A DNA stretch of 48,877 bases, taken from positions 1 to 48,877 of the forward strand of contig DIKT01000045.1 of NCBI GenBank assembly GCA_002424635.1, in the 5' to 3' direction. Below, one piece after another: positions 18,632-25,779 of the stretch. The DNA is from Desulfobulbaceae bacterium UBA5611. Lineage in GTDB: Bacteria > Desulfobacterota > Desulfobulbia > Desulfobulbales > Desulfocapsaceae. Position 1 is the first letter of the stretch, and every line of letters starts with the position of its first letter. The position numbers and the translations under genes are program-made. The notes under the pieces are model-generated. The model saw only the letters and a list, made by a program, of their open reading frames with translations. It made no database searches and was not told the origin of the DNA.

Positions 18632-19585
18632 TTAGTGCCCCGGTAGCTCGGCTGTCCAATCATTGATCCTGGTTACGATGGCCCTGTGAGCCAGTACGTC
18701 AAACCATTCAAGCTCAGCATTAGTCCGAAACCAGGTATACTGACGTTTCGCGTATCTCCTGGTGTCTCTGGCCAGCAACCGTTCGGTCTCCGCCAAATCC
18801 CAGATATGCTGCAGGTAATTATGCATATGCCGATAACCAATCGCCTGCATGGATTTAAGCTGGGGGCTATATCCTCGGGCCAGCAATTCTTTGACTTCCT
18901 GTTCGAGGCCGCTGCCCAGCATCAGGCTGGTTCTCTGGTCAATCCGCTTATAAAGAAGATCCCGTTCGCAGGTCAGACCGATCTGCAGAATATTGGAGAA
19001 GCGCCTTATTCTTTGACTCTGGTGCTGACTTATATGGGTCGACCATGGTTTGCCGGTGGCCTGCAAGATCTCAAGAGCCCGCAACAGTCGATGAGTATCG
19101 CTGGCATTGATTCTTTCGGCGGAAAATCGGTCACTTTGCCGTAATTCATCATGTAATACATGATGTCCGACAAGAGCCAATCGTTGCCGTAATTGTTCTC
19201 TTATCTCCGGAAAATGACCTATTTCTGCCGAGAGCCCATCGATAAGAGCGCGCAAATAAAGCCCCGTCCCGCCAGTGAGTAGCGGCACCCTGCCCCGCCG
19301 GTGAATTCGGTTAATAGCCTGCAGGGCATCTCGGACAAAGGCAGCCGCGTCATAATCTTCGTCTGGCTCCACCATGTCAATGAGGTGGTGCGGAATCCGC
19401 GCCCGCTCTGCCAGGCTGACCTTAGCGGTCCCGACATCCATGTAGCGATAAACCTGCATGGAATCGACACTGATGATTTCACAATCAAAACGCTCAGCCA
19501 GCAGTAAAGACAACTCTGTCTTACCAATGGCCGTGGGCCCGACCAGCACCAGTACCGGCCCAGCTATGGCCTGTGATTCGTTCAT
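18632..19585 (-). CDS. miaA: tRNA dimethylallyltransferase
   Basis: The protein has 317 aa. The P-loop GPTAIGKTELS opens the protein, ISVDSMQVYR is the DSxQ substrate motif, and GGTGLYLRALIDG and RRYAKRQYTWFR are MiaA hallmarks. It transfers dimethylallyl to A37 of tRNAs reading UNN codons, giving the substrate for MiaB. Its ATG overlaps the stop codon of the HhH gene by 4 bp, indicating translational coupling. Confidence 0.96.
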   Translation of the reverse strand: MNESQAIAGPVLVLVGPTAIGKTELSLLLAERFDCEIISVDSMQVYRYMDVGTAKVSLAERARIPHHLIDMVEPDEDYDAAAFVRDALQAINRIHRRGRVPLLTGGTGLYLRALIDGLSAEIGHFPEIREQLRQRLALVGHHVLHDELRQSDRFSAERINASDTHRLLRALEILQATGKPWSTHISQHQSQRIRRFSNILQIGLTCERDLLYKRIDQRTSLMLGSGLEQEVKELLARGYSPQLKSMQAIGYRHMHNYLQHIWDLAETERLLARDTRRYAKRQYTWFRTNAELEWFDVLAHRAIVTRINDWTAELPGH

Positions 19586-20061
19586 TGATTTAGGCTGAAG
19601 GAAAGATGAGCAGCAAAGGTCTTCATCCGCGAAGGCCCTATGCCGGGAACGGCCAGCAGATCTTGCGGACTGGCAAAAAAGCCCTTGACCTCCCGGGTTG
19701 TGACTATCTGCCCCGCCATCTTCGGTCCTATGCCGGAGATGGTGGCCAGTAATTCCTCATCGGCGAAATTAACCGGAATGGGAAGAAACAGCAAAGGACT
19801 CAGGGCAGGAGGCATAATGCCTGTTTTGTCATTCTGCCCTGCCACAGCAGCTTCCGCTGTTCCCAGCTGCAGGGTGGCGCCATTCCAATAGAGCAGCATA
19901 GGATCCTGCGGCGGTAAAGAAGTTTTACCCTGAAAAAATACCACCAGCAGCCAGCCCCAAAAGACGATGCCCAGAAAGAGCATAACCTCCACCCGGGCAT
20001 CGTGTGCAATATGCGGCGCCTGCTGTGAGTCGGGCCTGCTACTCTGCCTGTCGCTGCTCAT
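19582..20061 (-). CDS. Helix-hairpin-helix protein with N-terminal membrane anchor (ComEA-like)
   Basis: The protein has 159 aa. One transmembrane segment covers about residues 26-44 (VMLFLGIVFWGWLLVVFF). The C-terminal 65 residues hold two HhH hairpins, ISGIGPKMAGQIV and VPGIGPSRMK, preceded by PVNFADEELLATI, the ComEA-type arrangement. ComEA binds incoming DNA at the cell surface during transformation; whether this protein does so is inference. It overlaps cimA by 23 bp and miaA by 4 bp. Confidence 0.85.
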   Translation of the reverse strand: MSSDRQSSRPDSQQAPHIAHDARVEVMLFLGIVFWGWLLVVFFQGKTSLPPQDPMLLYWNGATLQLGTAEAAVAGQNDKTGIMPPALSPLLFLPIPVNFADEELLATISGIGPKMAGQIVTTREVKGFFASPQDLLAVPGIGPSRMKTFAAHLSFSLNQ

Positions 20062-21637
20062 CCCGCATCAATTTATAGTTCATGGAATCAACCAGCGCCT
20101 GCCAGGAGGCCTCAATAATATTCAATGACACTCCCACCGTGCCCCATTGCTCATGTTGATCACGAGATTCAATGAGAACGCGGACTTTGGCCCCGGTTCC
20201 ATGCTCGCCGGAGAGGACCCGCACCTTATAATCGACCAGATCAACCTCCTCCAAAGTGGGATAAAAATGGATCAGGGCCTTGCGCAGGGCATTGTCCAGG
20301 GCATTGACCGGCCCATTGCCCATAGCGGCCGTATGGACCTCTTCTCCGCCGACCTCGAGGCGAATAGTGGCCTCGGTCTCTGCTGCCAGGCTTACGGAAC
20401 AGGTGCTATTGATCGCCCGGAAACCCTGGAGTTGAAAATAAGTGCGCTGAGTGCCCAAGGCGCGGCGCATCAGCAGCTCAAAAGAGGCCTCGGCCCCTTC
20501 GTACTGAAAGCCCTGATTCTCCAACTCCTTCAATTCCTTGACAATCGCGGCGACAATCGGGCTGTCATCCTCAAGATTGATCCCGAATTTTTTGGCCTTG
20601 TGGAGGACATTGCTCTTGCCGGACTGATCAGAAATAAGGATGCGCCGGCTATTCCCCACTTTCTCAGGCTCAATATGTTCATAGGTCAGCGGATTGCGCT
20701 TGACGGCTGAGACATGAATGCCACCCTTATGGGCAAAAGCGGAGCGGCCGACATAAGGTTGATATTTATTAGACGGAATATTGGCAAGCTCATCCACCAA
20801 TCGGGAAGTCTCAGTGAGCAGGCTGACATTTCTGATCGCCTCACAGTCACAATCCATCTTCAGGGCGAGGGCAGGAATAATGGAAGTCAAATTAGCATTG
20901 CCGCAGCGCTCGCCATAACCATTCATCGTTCCCTGCACCTGCCGGACACCAAGGCTGATCGCCAGCAGCGAATTGGCGACTGCGGTATCGGAATCATTAT
21001 GGGGATGAATGCCCAGATCGACTTTGGCTCCGCGCTCGTCAATGAAATGCCGGACCCGCTCAATGATAGGCTGTACCTCTTGAGGCAGCATGCCGCCATT
21101 GGTATCACAAAGAACCAGGCAATCGGCGCCGCCGTCAATAGCCTTGCCTAAAGTGGCCAACGCATAATCCGGATTTTTCTTGAAGCCGTCAAAAAAATGC
21201 TCGGCATCATAGAAAAGGCTCTCTACATGGGGCCGCAGATAATGCAATGATTCTTCGATAATCAACAGATTATCTTCCAGCTTAATGCGCAGGGCATCAA
21301 AAACATGAATATCCCAGGATTTACCAAAAATGGTAATCACCGGAGTCCTGGCGGCAATCAAGGCCTGGAGGTTGCCATCTTTTTCCACCGGATTGGCAAA
21401 CATCCTGGTAGAGCCAAAGGCTGACAGGCGGGCATGTTTGAGGGTCTGCCCCTGCATGGCCTGAAAAAATTCCACTGACTGGGGATTAGAACCAGGCCAG
21501 CCGCCTTCGATAAAATCAATACCAAAGGTGTCAAGCTGATGGCTGATGCGAATCTTGTCATTTACCGACAGATTGAAATTCTCGGCCTGGGTACCATCTC
21601 TGAGAGTGGTATCGTAGATCTGTACGTTTCTAGTCAT
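20039..21637 (-). CDS. cimA: (R)-citramalate synthase
   Basis: The product is 532 aa from ATG 21637; the reading frame continues to a TTG at 21661 but the ATG matches the conserved start. DTTLRDGTQAENFNLSV is the isopropylmalate/homocitrate synthase signature with metal and acyl contacts, IHPHNDSDTAVANSL holds the HxH metal ligands, and a C-terminal LeuA allosteric domain covers about residues 385-520. The length and RDGTQAE wording indicate the CimA branch (pyruvate plus acetyl-CoA to citramalate, the threonine-independent isoleucine route). It lies 71 bp after lysC in the same cluster. Confidence 0.92.
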   Translation of the reverse strand: MTRNVQIYDTTLRDGTQAENFNLSVNDKIRISHQLDTFGIDFIEGGWPGSNPQSVEFFQAMQGQTLKHARLSAFGSTRMFANPVEKDGNLQALIAARTPVITIFGKSWDIHVFDALRIKLEDNLLIIEESLHYLRPHVESLFYDAEHFFDGFKKNPDYALATLGKAIDGGADCLVLCDTNGGMLPQEVQPIIERVRHFIDERGAKVDLGIHPHNDSDTAVANSLLAISLGVRQVQGTMNGYGERCGNANLTSIIPALALKMDCDCEAIRNVSLLTETSRLVDELANIPSNKYQPYVGRSAFAHKGGIHVSAVKRNPLTYEHIEPEKVGNSRRILISDQSGKSNVLHKAKKFGINLEDDSPIVAAIVKELKELENQGFQYEGAEASFELLMRRALGTQRTYFQLQGFRAINSTCSVSLAAETEATIRLEVGGEEVHTAAMGNGPVNALDNALRKALIHFYPTLEEVDLVDYKVRVLSGEHGTGAKVRVLIESRDQHEQWGTVGVSLNIIEASWQALVDSMNYKLMRDEQRQAE

Positions 21638-21708
21638 AAATAGTCCGGAATAAAAGATCAATCTTCTTTGTTAACAATATCGCTTAAGCTTATAATATAG
21701 CGAAATAA

Positions 21709-22950
21709 TTATTGCTCTTCAACTGGCACATTAGTCTTGTCGAGCTCAAAGGCGTCATGCAAGGCCCGGACCGCAAGCTCGGTGTATTTCTCTTCAATAA
21801 CGCAGGACACCTTGATTTCCGAGGTTGAGATCATGGAGATATTAATGCCCTCTTTGGCCAGGACACTGAACATGGTCGAGGCGATGCCGGAATGATTGCG
21901 CATGCCGACGCCAACGATGGAGATCTTGGTAATATTGGTATCCCCCTGCACGCTTTCAGCCCCAATCTTTATGATCAGCTCCTGCAGCAGTTTGAGAGTC
22001 CGCTCATAATCGGAGCGCACCACCGTGAAGGTCATATCGGCCTTACCCCGGCCGGCATCCTGATTCTGGATGATCATATCGACGATGATATTCGCATCAG
22101 AAATCGGCGTGAAAATTTTGGCGGCAATGCCAGGCTGATTAGGCACGCCTGAGACCGTAATCCTGGCCTCGTTTTTATTATAGGTAACACCAGAGACGAT
22201 CAATCCTTCCATTTGTTTATCCTCCTCAACAACCCAGGTGCCTTCAGTCTCAGTAAACGTAGAGCGAACATGGATTGGAACTTTATAACGTTTGGCTAAA
22301 GTCACCGACCGGATATCGAGGACCTTGGCCCCCAGACTGGCCAGCTCCAGCATTTCATCATAGGAAATTCGGTCAATCTTGCGCGCCTTGGCGCAGATAT
22401 TCGGATCCGTGGTATAGACGCCCTCAACATCGGTAAAAATCTCGCAGGAATCAGCCTGTAAGGCGGCAGCCAGGGCGACGGCGGTAGTATCAGAGCCGCC
22501 CCGTCCGAGCGTAGTGATATCGCCCTTGTCGTTAACGCCCTGGAAACCGGCAATAACCACTACCCTGCCCTGATTCAGCTCGGCCAGGATTTTGTCCGAA
22601 TCAATGGACTCGATCCGGGCCTTGGTATGCACCGAATCGGTATTGATCTTCACCTGATCACCGAGAAAAGAGACGGCATCACCGCCTGCCTGTTTCACCG
22701 CCATGGCAAACAAGGATACCGTCACCTGCTCACCCGTGGACAACAGCATATCCATCTCCCGGCTATCGGGCAATTCCTGCATCTGTGCGGCCAGATCAAC
22801 CAGGCGATTGGTTTCACCAGACATGGCCGATAACACTACCATCATCTGATTGCCTTGATTTTTATATCTGAGCACCCGCTCGGCAACAGCTTTTATCTTT
22901 GCAGGACTCCCGACTGAAGTTCCGCCAAATTTTTGAACGATTAAGGCCAT
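21709..22950 (-). CDS. lysC: Aspartate kinase
   Basis: The product is 413 aa from ATG 22950; the frame is open 19 codons further but the conserved start is MALIVQKFGGTSVGS. Kinase motifs KFGGTSVG, GRGGSDTTAVALAAAL and TDVEGVYTTDP are intact. Two ACT domains (about residues 265-405) give feedback inhibition, typically by lysine and threonine. It makes aspartyl phosphate for lysine, threonine and methionine synthesis. A terminator-like hairpin stands about 65 nt before the start codon, suggesting attenuation (separate entry). Confidence 0.95.
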   Translation of the reverse strand: MALIVQKFGGTSVGSPAKIKAVAERVLRYKNQGNQMMVVLSAMSGETNRLVDLAAQMQELPDSREMDMLLSTGEQVTVSLFAMAVKQAGGDAVSFLGDQVKINTDSVHTKARIESIDSDKILAELNQGRVVVIAGFQGVNDKGDITTLGRGGSDTTAVALAAALQADSCEIFTDVEGVYTTDPNICAKARKIDRISYDEMLELASLGAKVLDIRSVTLAKRYKVPIHVRSTFTETEGTWVVEEDKQMEGLIVSGVTYNKNEARITVSGVPNQPGIAAKIFTPISDANIIVDMIIQNQDAGRGKADMTFTVVRSDYERTLKLLQELIIKIGAESVQGDTNITKISIVGVGMRNHSGIASTMFSVLAKEGINISMISTSEIKVSCVIEEKYTELAVRALHDAFELDKTNVPVEEQ

Positions 22951-23014
22951 TATCTTTTTCGACTCCCACTTATAAATAGAAACAGCAGACAACCGCACGC
23001 AATGCAAAAAACAA

Positions 23015-23041
23015 AACGGCAGACCACATTTGCCTGCCGTT
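23015..23041 (-). terminator. Terminator hairpin in the lysC leader (possible attenuator)
   Basis: On the minus strand AACGGCAG and CTGCCGTT pair across an 11-nt loop and are followed by TTGTTTTTT. It is a good intrinsic terminator only about 65 nt upstream of the lysC ATG. It could end the transcript of the small secreted gene at 23307-23618, but that gene stops 265 bp earlier. A candidate promoter lies between the two. Confidence 0.65.
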
Positions 23042-23107
23042 CAATAAATATTTTACCGGTAGATTAACCGCCGAACTTGACCACAAAGCACAATTTAAGA
23101 AAAAATT

Positions 23108-23135
23108 ATTTTATACGCAAAAAGGAAAAATGCAA
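23108..23135 (-). promoter_or_regulatory. Candidate lysC promoter upstream of the attenuator
   Basis: On the minus strand TTGCAT (23135-23130) and TAAAAT (23113-23108) are spaced by 16 bp. Transcription would start near 23101, giving a leader of about 150 nt that contains the terminator hairpin at 23015-23041. I see no L-box-like conserved sequence and no lysine-rich leader peptide. Confidence 0.4.
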
Positions 23136-23306
23136 CATCTTTATCGGCAGCTTCAACAGCAGATCAAATGAAATGAAAAGCCTCCTGACTGTGACGCAGT
23201 TAAAAAAAAGCTGCCCGCTATTTCAGGTGAATAAGCCACAATTAAGTCTTCCACCCATTAAGATAAATTTTGGCGATCAGCTTCTTCCTGGTTTTTCGCG
23301 TGCTGT

Positions 23307-23618
23307 TTATTCGCAATCTAAATGGCCCAACGGCCTTTTAAAGGTGTATTTCGCTGGTGAGATAACCAAACTAGTCCACGCCTCTGGAATATTACCGCCA
23401 AGGGCTGAAAAGGGCGCAGAAACGACAAAAATAGCTAGTCCGGTGAGAGTCGCCATCGCTCCTACCGGTCGGGCGATAACAATATCTGCGGCCATCAAGC
23501 CCGGATCTTTGTGATCCCCTGCCACACAATGCTCGGCAAATCCAGGAGTTTTGAAACAAACAACGGTAAAAACAGTAAGTAACAGTGATATTAAGACTCT
23601 TTTAGTGTGTTTCTGCAT
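23307..23618 (-). CDS. Small secreted protein of unknown function (103 aa)
   Basis: A basic start (MQKHTKR) and a hydrophobic core to about residue 22 followed by GFAEH form a signal peptide. The mature part has DIVIARPVGAMATLTGLAIFVVSAPFSALGGN, probably a transmembrane hairpin or hydrophobic helix, and ends PAKYTFKRPLG. I have seen this ARPxG...PFS...GGN...FxRPLG arrangement in uncharacterised envelope proteins of proteobacteria, but no function is known. ATG 23618 has GGGGA about 7 nt upstream. Confidence 0.75.
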   Translation of the reverse strand: MQKHTKRVLISLLLTVFTVVCFKTPGFAEHCVAGDHKDPGLMAADIVIARPVGAMATLTGLAIFVVSAPFSALGGNIPEAWTSLVISPAKYTFKRPLGHLDCE

Positions 23619-23920
23619 TGGCTTTCCCCGCTAATTTGAAGAATATTTGATTTTGAGCATTCTGGATGCGATACTCGATACGCTCGGGTTGTGTTATGAG
23701 CTGGGTCATTACTCTTGCCCAAGTGCCATATCAGGTTACTATCAGTGTTCGTTTTAAAAATGATGATCACTCAGTTTGTAATTCTATTATAAAATATTCT
23801 GAAAAGCTCTTAACTTGTGTATCACCCATGGTCTGCACCCTGATTTTATGGTATTTTTCCTTAATTCAATTATACAGACGTCATCACATAACGACCTCAT
23901 ACATAAGGACAAAAATATTC
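23619..23920. other. 302-bp intergenic region, divergent promoters expected
   Basis: It lies between the starts of two divergent genes. The plus frame of the amidohydrolase is open back to 23666, but the upstream 85 codons show no family similarity, so I treat this as untranslated. An AT-rich stretch with TATTATAAAAT near 23787-23798 is a possible -10 region for the rightward gene; no clear -35 is visible. Confidence 0.4.
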
Positions 23921-25132
23921 ATGGGTGGGATACGCTATATAGTGGCGGGACGTTTTATCGACGGCAGCGGTGCTGCGGTATGTCAGAATATCTTTCTGGC
24001 AGTCAAGGACACCATTATAACCGCCATTGGTCCGGTCGCAGACCTGCCCAGCCAGGACCAGACTGCTATTGATGACTTCTCGCACTGTACCATTTTGCCG
24101 GCCCTCGTTGATTGCAGCGTCTCCCTGTCACGCTCACCCTCCGTGGATGCGAAGGTGCGGTTAGCGCTGGCAGAGGCCGACTTGGCGCAAAAAGCAGCGC
24201 TGTGTGAACGGCATATTTATTACTGTCATTCTTACGGAGTGCTGGGAGTGGCCGCCAGCGATGAGTTAACCGACCTGGGGCCATATGCGCAAAAGGGGCA
24301 GGCGCAGAAGAGTATAGTTGATATCCGCACATCCGGCCGTCTCTGCCGGAGCAGGCAGGATTGTGCCGGTGACCACTCGGTGGGCGGTGATTTTCTCAAG
24401 ATCGGTTATTCCGGCAATATCGACGACGAAGCTGCCTTATCTGTACGGCTTAGCCCTGATGATCTGCGTCGCCTTCTCCAGCATAAAGGTGAAAAAAAGG
24501 CGGTAGTGGTGGCCAATGGCCGGCAACAGATAGAGGACGCGCTGGTGGCGGGCTGCGATGCCATCGAACAGGGCTACGGTATAGGCGAGGACAATCTCCA
24601 AAAAATGGTAGAGAACGATGTGTTGTGGATTCCCAGCGTTTTGCGGGCCAAGAATGCTCTGGATGCTGCTGGCTCCGGCGGAGATGTCTGTTGCCGTTTC
24701 TCGCAGCGCTATATAGCCCCGGGACAATCACTACCCGGGGCCGAGGCCTTCTGGAAAAAGGTGCTGGCCGAGCAATTAACACAATTGCGCTTGGCCAGAC
24801 AATTGGGTGTGGTCACGGCTGTGGGCACCGGGGCCGGTAGTGTCGGCATCCTCCATGGCGAGTCAATGGTCGAAGAGATGAAATTGTTCATCAAGGCCGG
24901 TTATTCACTGGAGGAGACCATCCGCTGTGCCTCGGAAAATGGCGCCGGATTCTTCGGCATGGAAAAGCTGGGGAGGCTGGCAGTTGGGCGGCAAGCCACC
25001 TTTCTGGTCACCAGGGGTACAGTGCAACAGCTGCCAAGAAAACTCTCCTACCTTGAAGCCATCTATGTTGACGGCTCACCCAGCGGCACATATAACAAAA
25101 ATCCTATTAAGGCTCCACTTCTTACGGAATAA
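23921..25132 (+). CDS. Amidohydrolase-fold protein lacking the metal-binding residues
   Basis: The product is 403 aa from ATG 23921 (AAGGA site about 11 nt upstream). The layout is that of imidazolonepropionase-like amidohydrolases: an N-terminal beta part (GRFIDGSGAAV), a TIM-barrel middle, GILHGESMVEEMKLFIKAGYSLEETIR and the final GRLAVGRQATFLV. Every expected metal or catalytic position is changed. The HxH motif after LPALVD is CSVS (Ser66, Ser68), the vHa histidine is Asn199, IEHG is IEQG (Gln217), and GTD is GTG (Gly304). It is therefore probably not a metal hydrolase; a binding or structural role is inference. A decayed partial copy of this family lies at 38808-38986. Confidence 0.8.
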   Translation: MGGIRYIVAGRFIDGSGAAVCQNIFLAVKDTIITAIGPVADLPSQDQTAIDDFSHCTILPALVDCSVSLSRSPSVDAKVRLALAEADLAQKAALCERHIYYCHSYGVLGVAASDELTDLGPYAQKGQAQKSIVDIRTSGRLCRSRQDCAGDHSVGGDFLKIGYSGNIDDEAALSVRLSPDDLRRLLQHKGEKKAVVVANGRQQIEDALVAGCDAIEQGYGIGEDNLQKMVENDVLWIPSVLRAKNALDAAGSGGDVCCRFSQRYIAPGQSLPGAEAFWKKVLAEQLTQLRLARQLGVVTAVGTGAGSVGILHGESMVEEMKLFIKAGYSLEETIRCASENGAGFFGMEKLGRLAVGRQATFLVTRGTVQQLPRKLSYLEAIYVDGSPSGTYNKNPIKAPLLTE

Positions 25133-25174
25133 AGGTTAGCCTAGGGCATGCCTGATTGTTTCGAAATGACCCGG

Positions 25175-25627
25175 TCATCCGGCGCGGCGGGAAAACAGTT
25201 TGAGAAACAGGCCGGTCCCCACTCCCCAGGCGCCGTTGAGCAGAAACGCAGTAAGCAGTATGGCCGGATGCCAGCCGCCGCCCATAGGGCGTCCTTTGAG
25301 TGGTAAAACCACCAGCAGAGCCACCAGAGATGGGAAGATCGCACCAAAGAGAAAGGCTGCGAGCCAATAACCGGTGCGAGCCGGAAAACGGCCATCAATA
25401 AGGGCAAAAAGTATGCCCCAGATCCCGCCCCAAAAGGCAAGAGATAGGACAGCCGGCACTCCGAAAGGCCAGGTCGGCCCCATGGCAAAGGGACCAACCG
25501 GCGTCATGTTGATGGCCCAAAGCAGCGCCAGTGCCGATTGATGAAAGATCAGGGTGGCCAACAATCCGGCCAGAAAACCAGCTCCCAACCGGATTGGCCA
25601 ACCTGCAGCATGTCCTGTCGTTATCAT
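25175..25627 (-). CDS. Four-helix integral membrane protein, unknown function
   Basis: The protein has 150 aa with about four hydrophobic segments (residues 12-38, 55-78, 85-108, 120-142) and short loops, including conserved-looking GPTWPFGVP and GGGWHP. ATG 25627 has AGGGGGA upstream. It is convergent with the amidohydrolase gene, 42 bp away. I do not recognise a named family. Confidence 0.7.
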   Translation of the reverse strand: MITTGHAAGWPIRLGAGFLAGLLATLIFHQSALALLWAINMTPVGPFAMGPTWPFGVPAVLSLAFWGGIWGILFALIDGRFPARTGYWLAAFLFGAIFPSLVALLVVLPLKGRPMGGGWHPAILLTAFLLNGAWGVGTGLFLKLFSRRAG

Positions 25628-25779
25628 GATCAGTTCCCCCTGGCCTTTTGTTTCGAGCTCGTCTTTCGTTAATCCGGCATTAATCCCATTCCATTTTAAA
25701 ATTATACGTTAACAGCTTACTAAAATCCAGCCACCGGGAATGGAATACATATATCATTGGAGACCGGCCCCATGTCATG

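Noticed and set aside
23666..23920. 85-residue N-terminal extension of the amidohydrolase-like gene
   Set aside because: No similarity to the family start, unusual composition, and a good ribosome site precedes the ATG at 23921.
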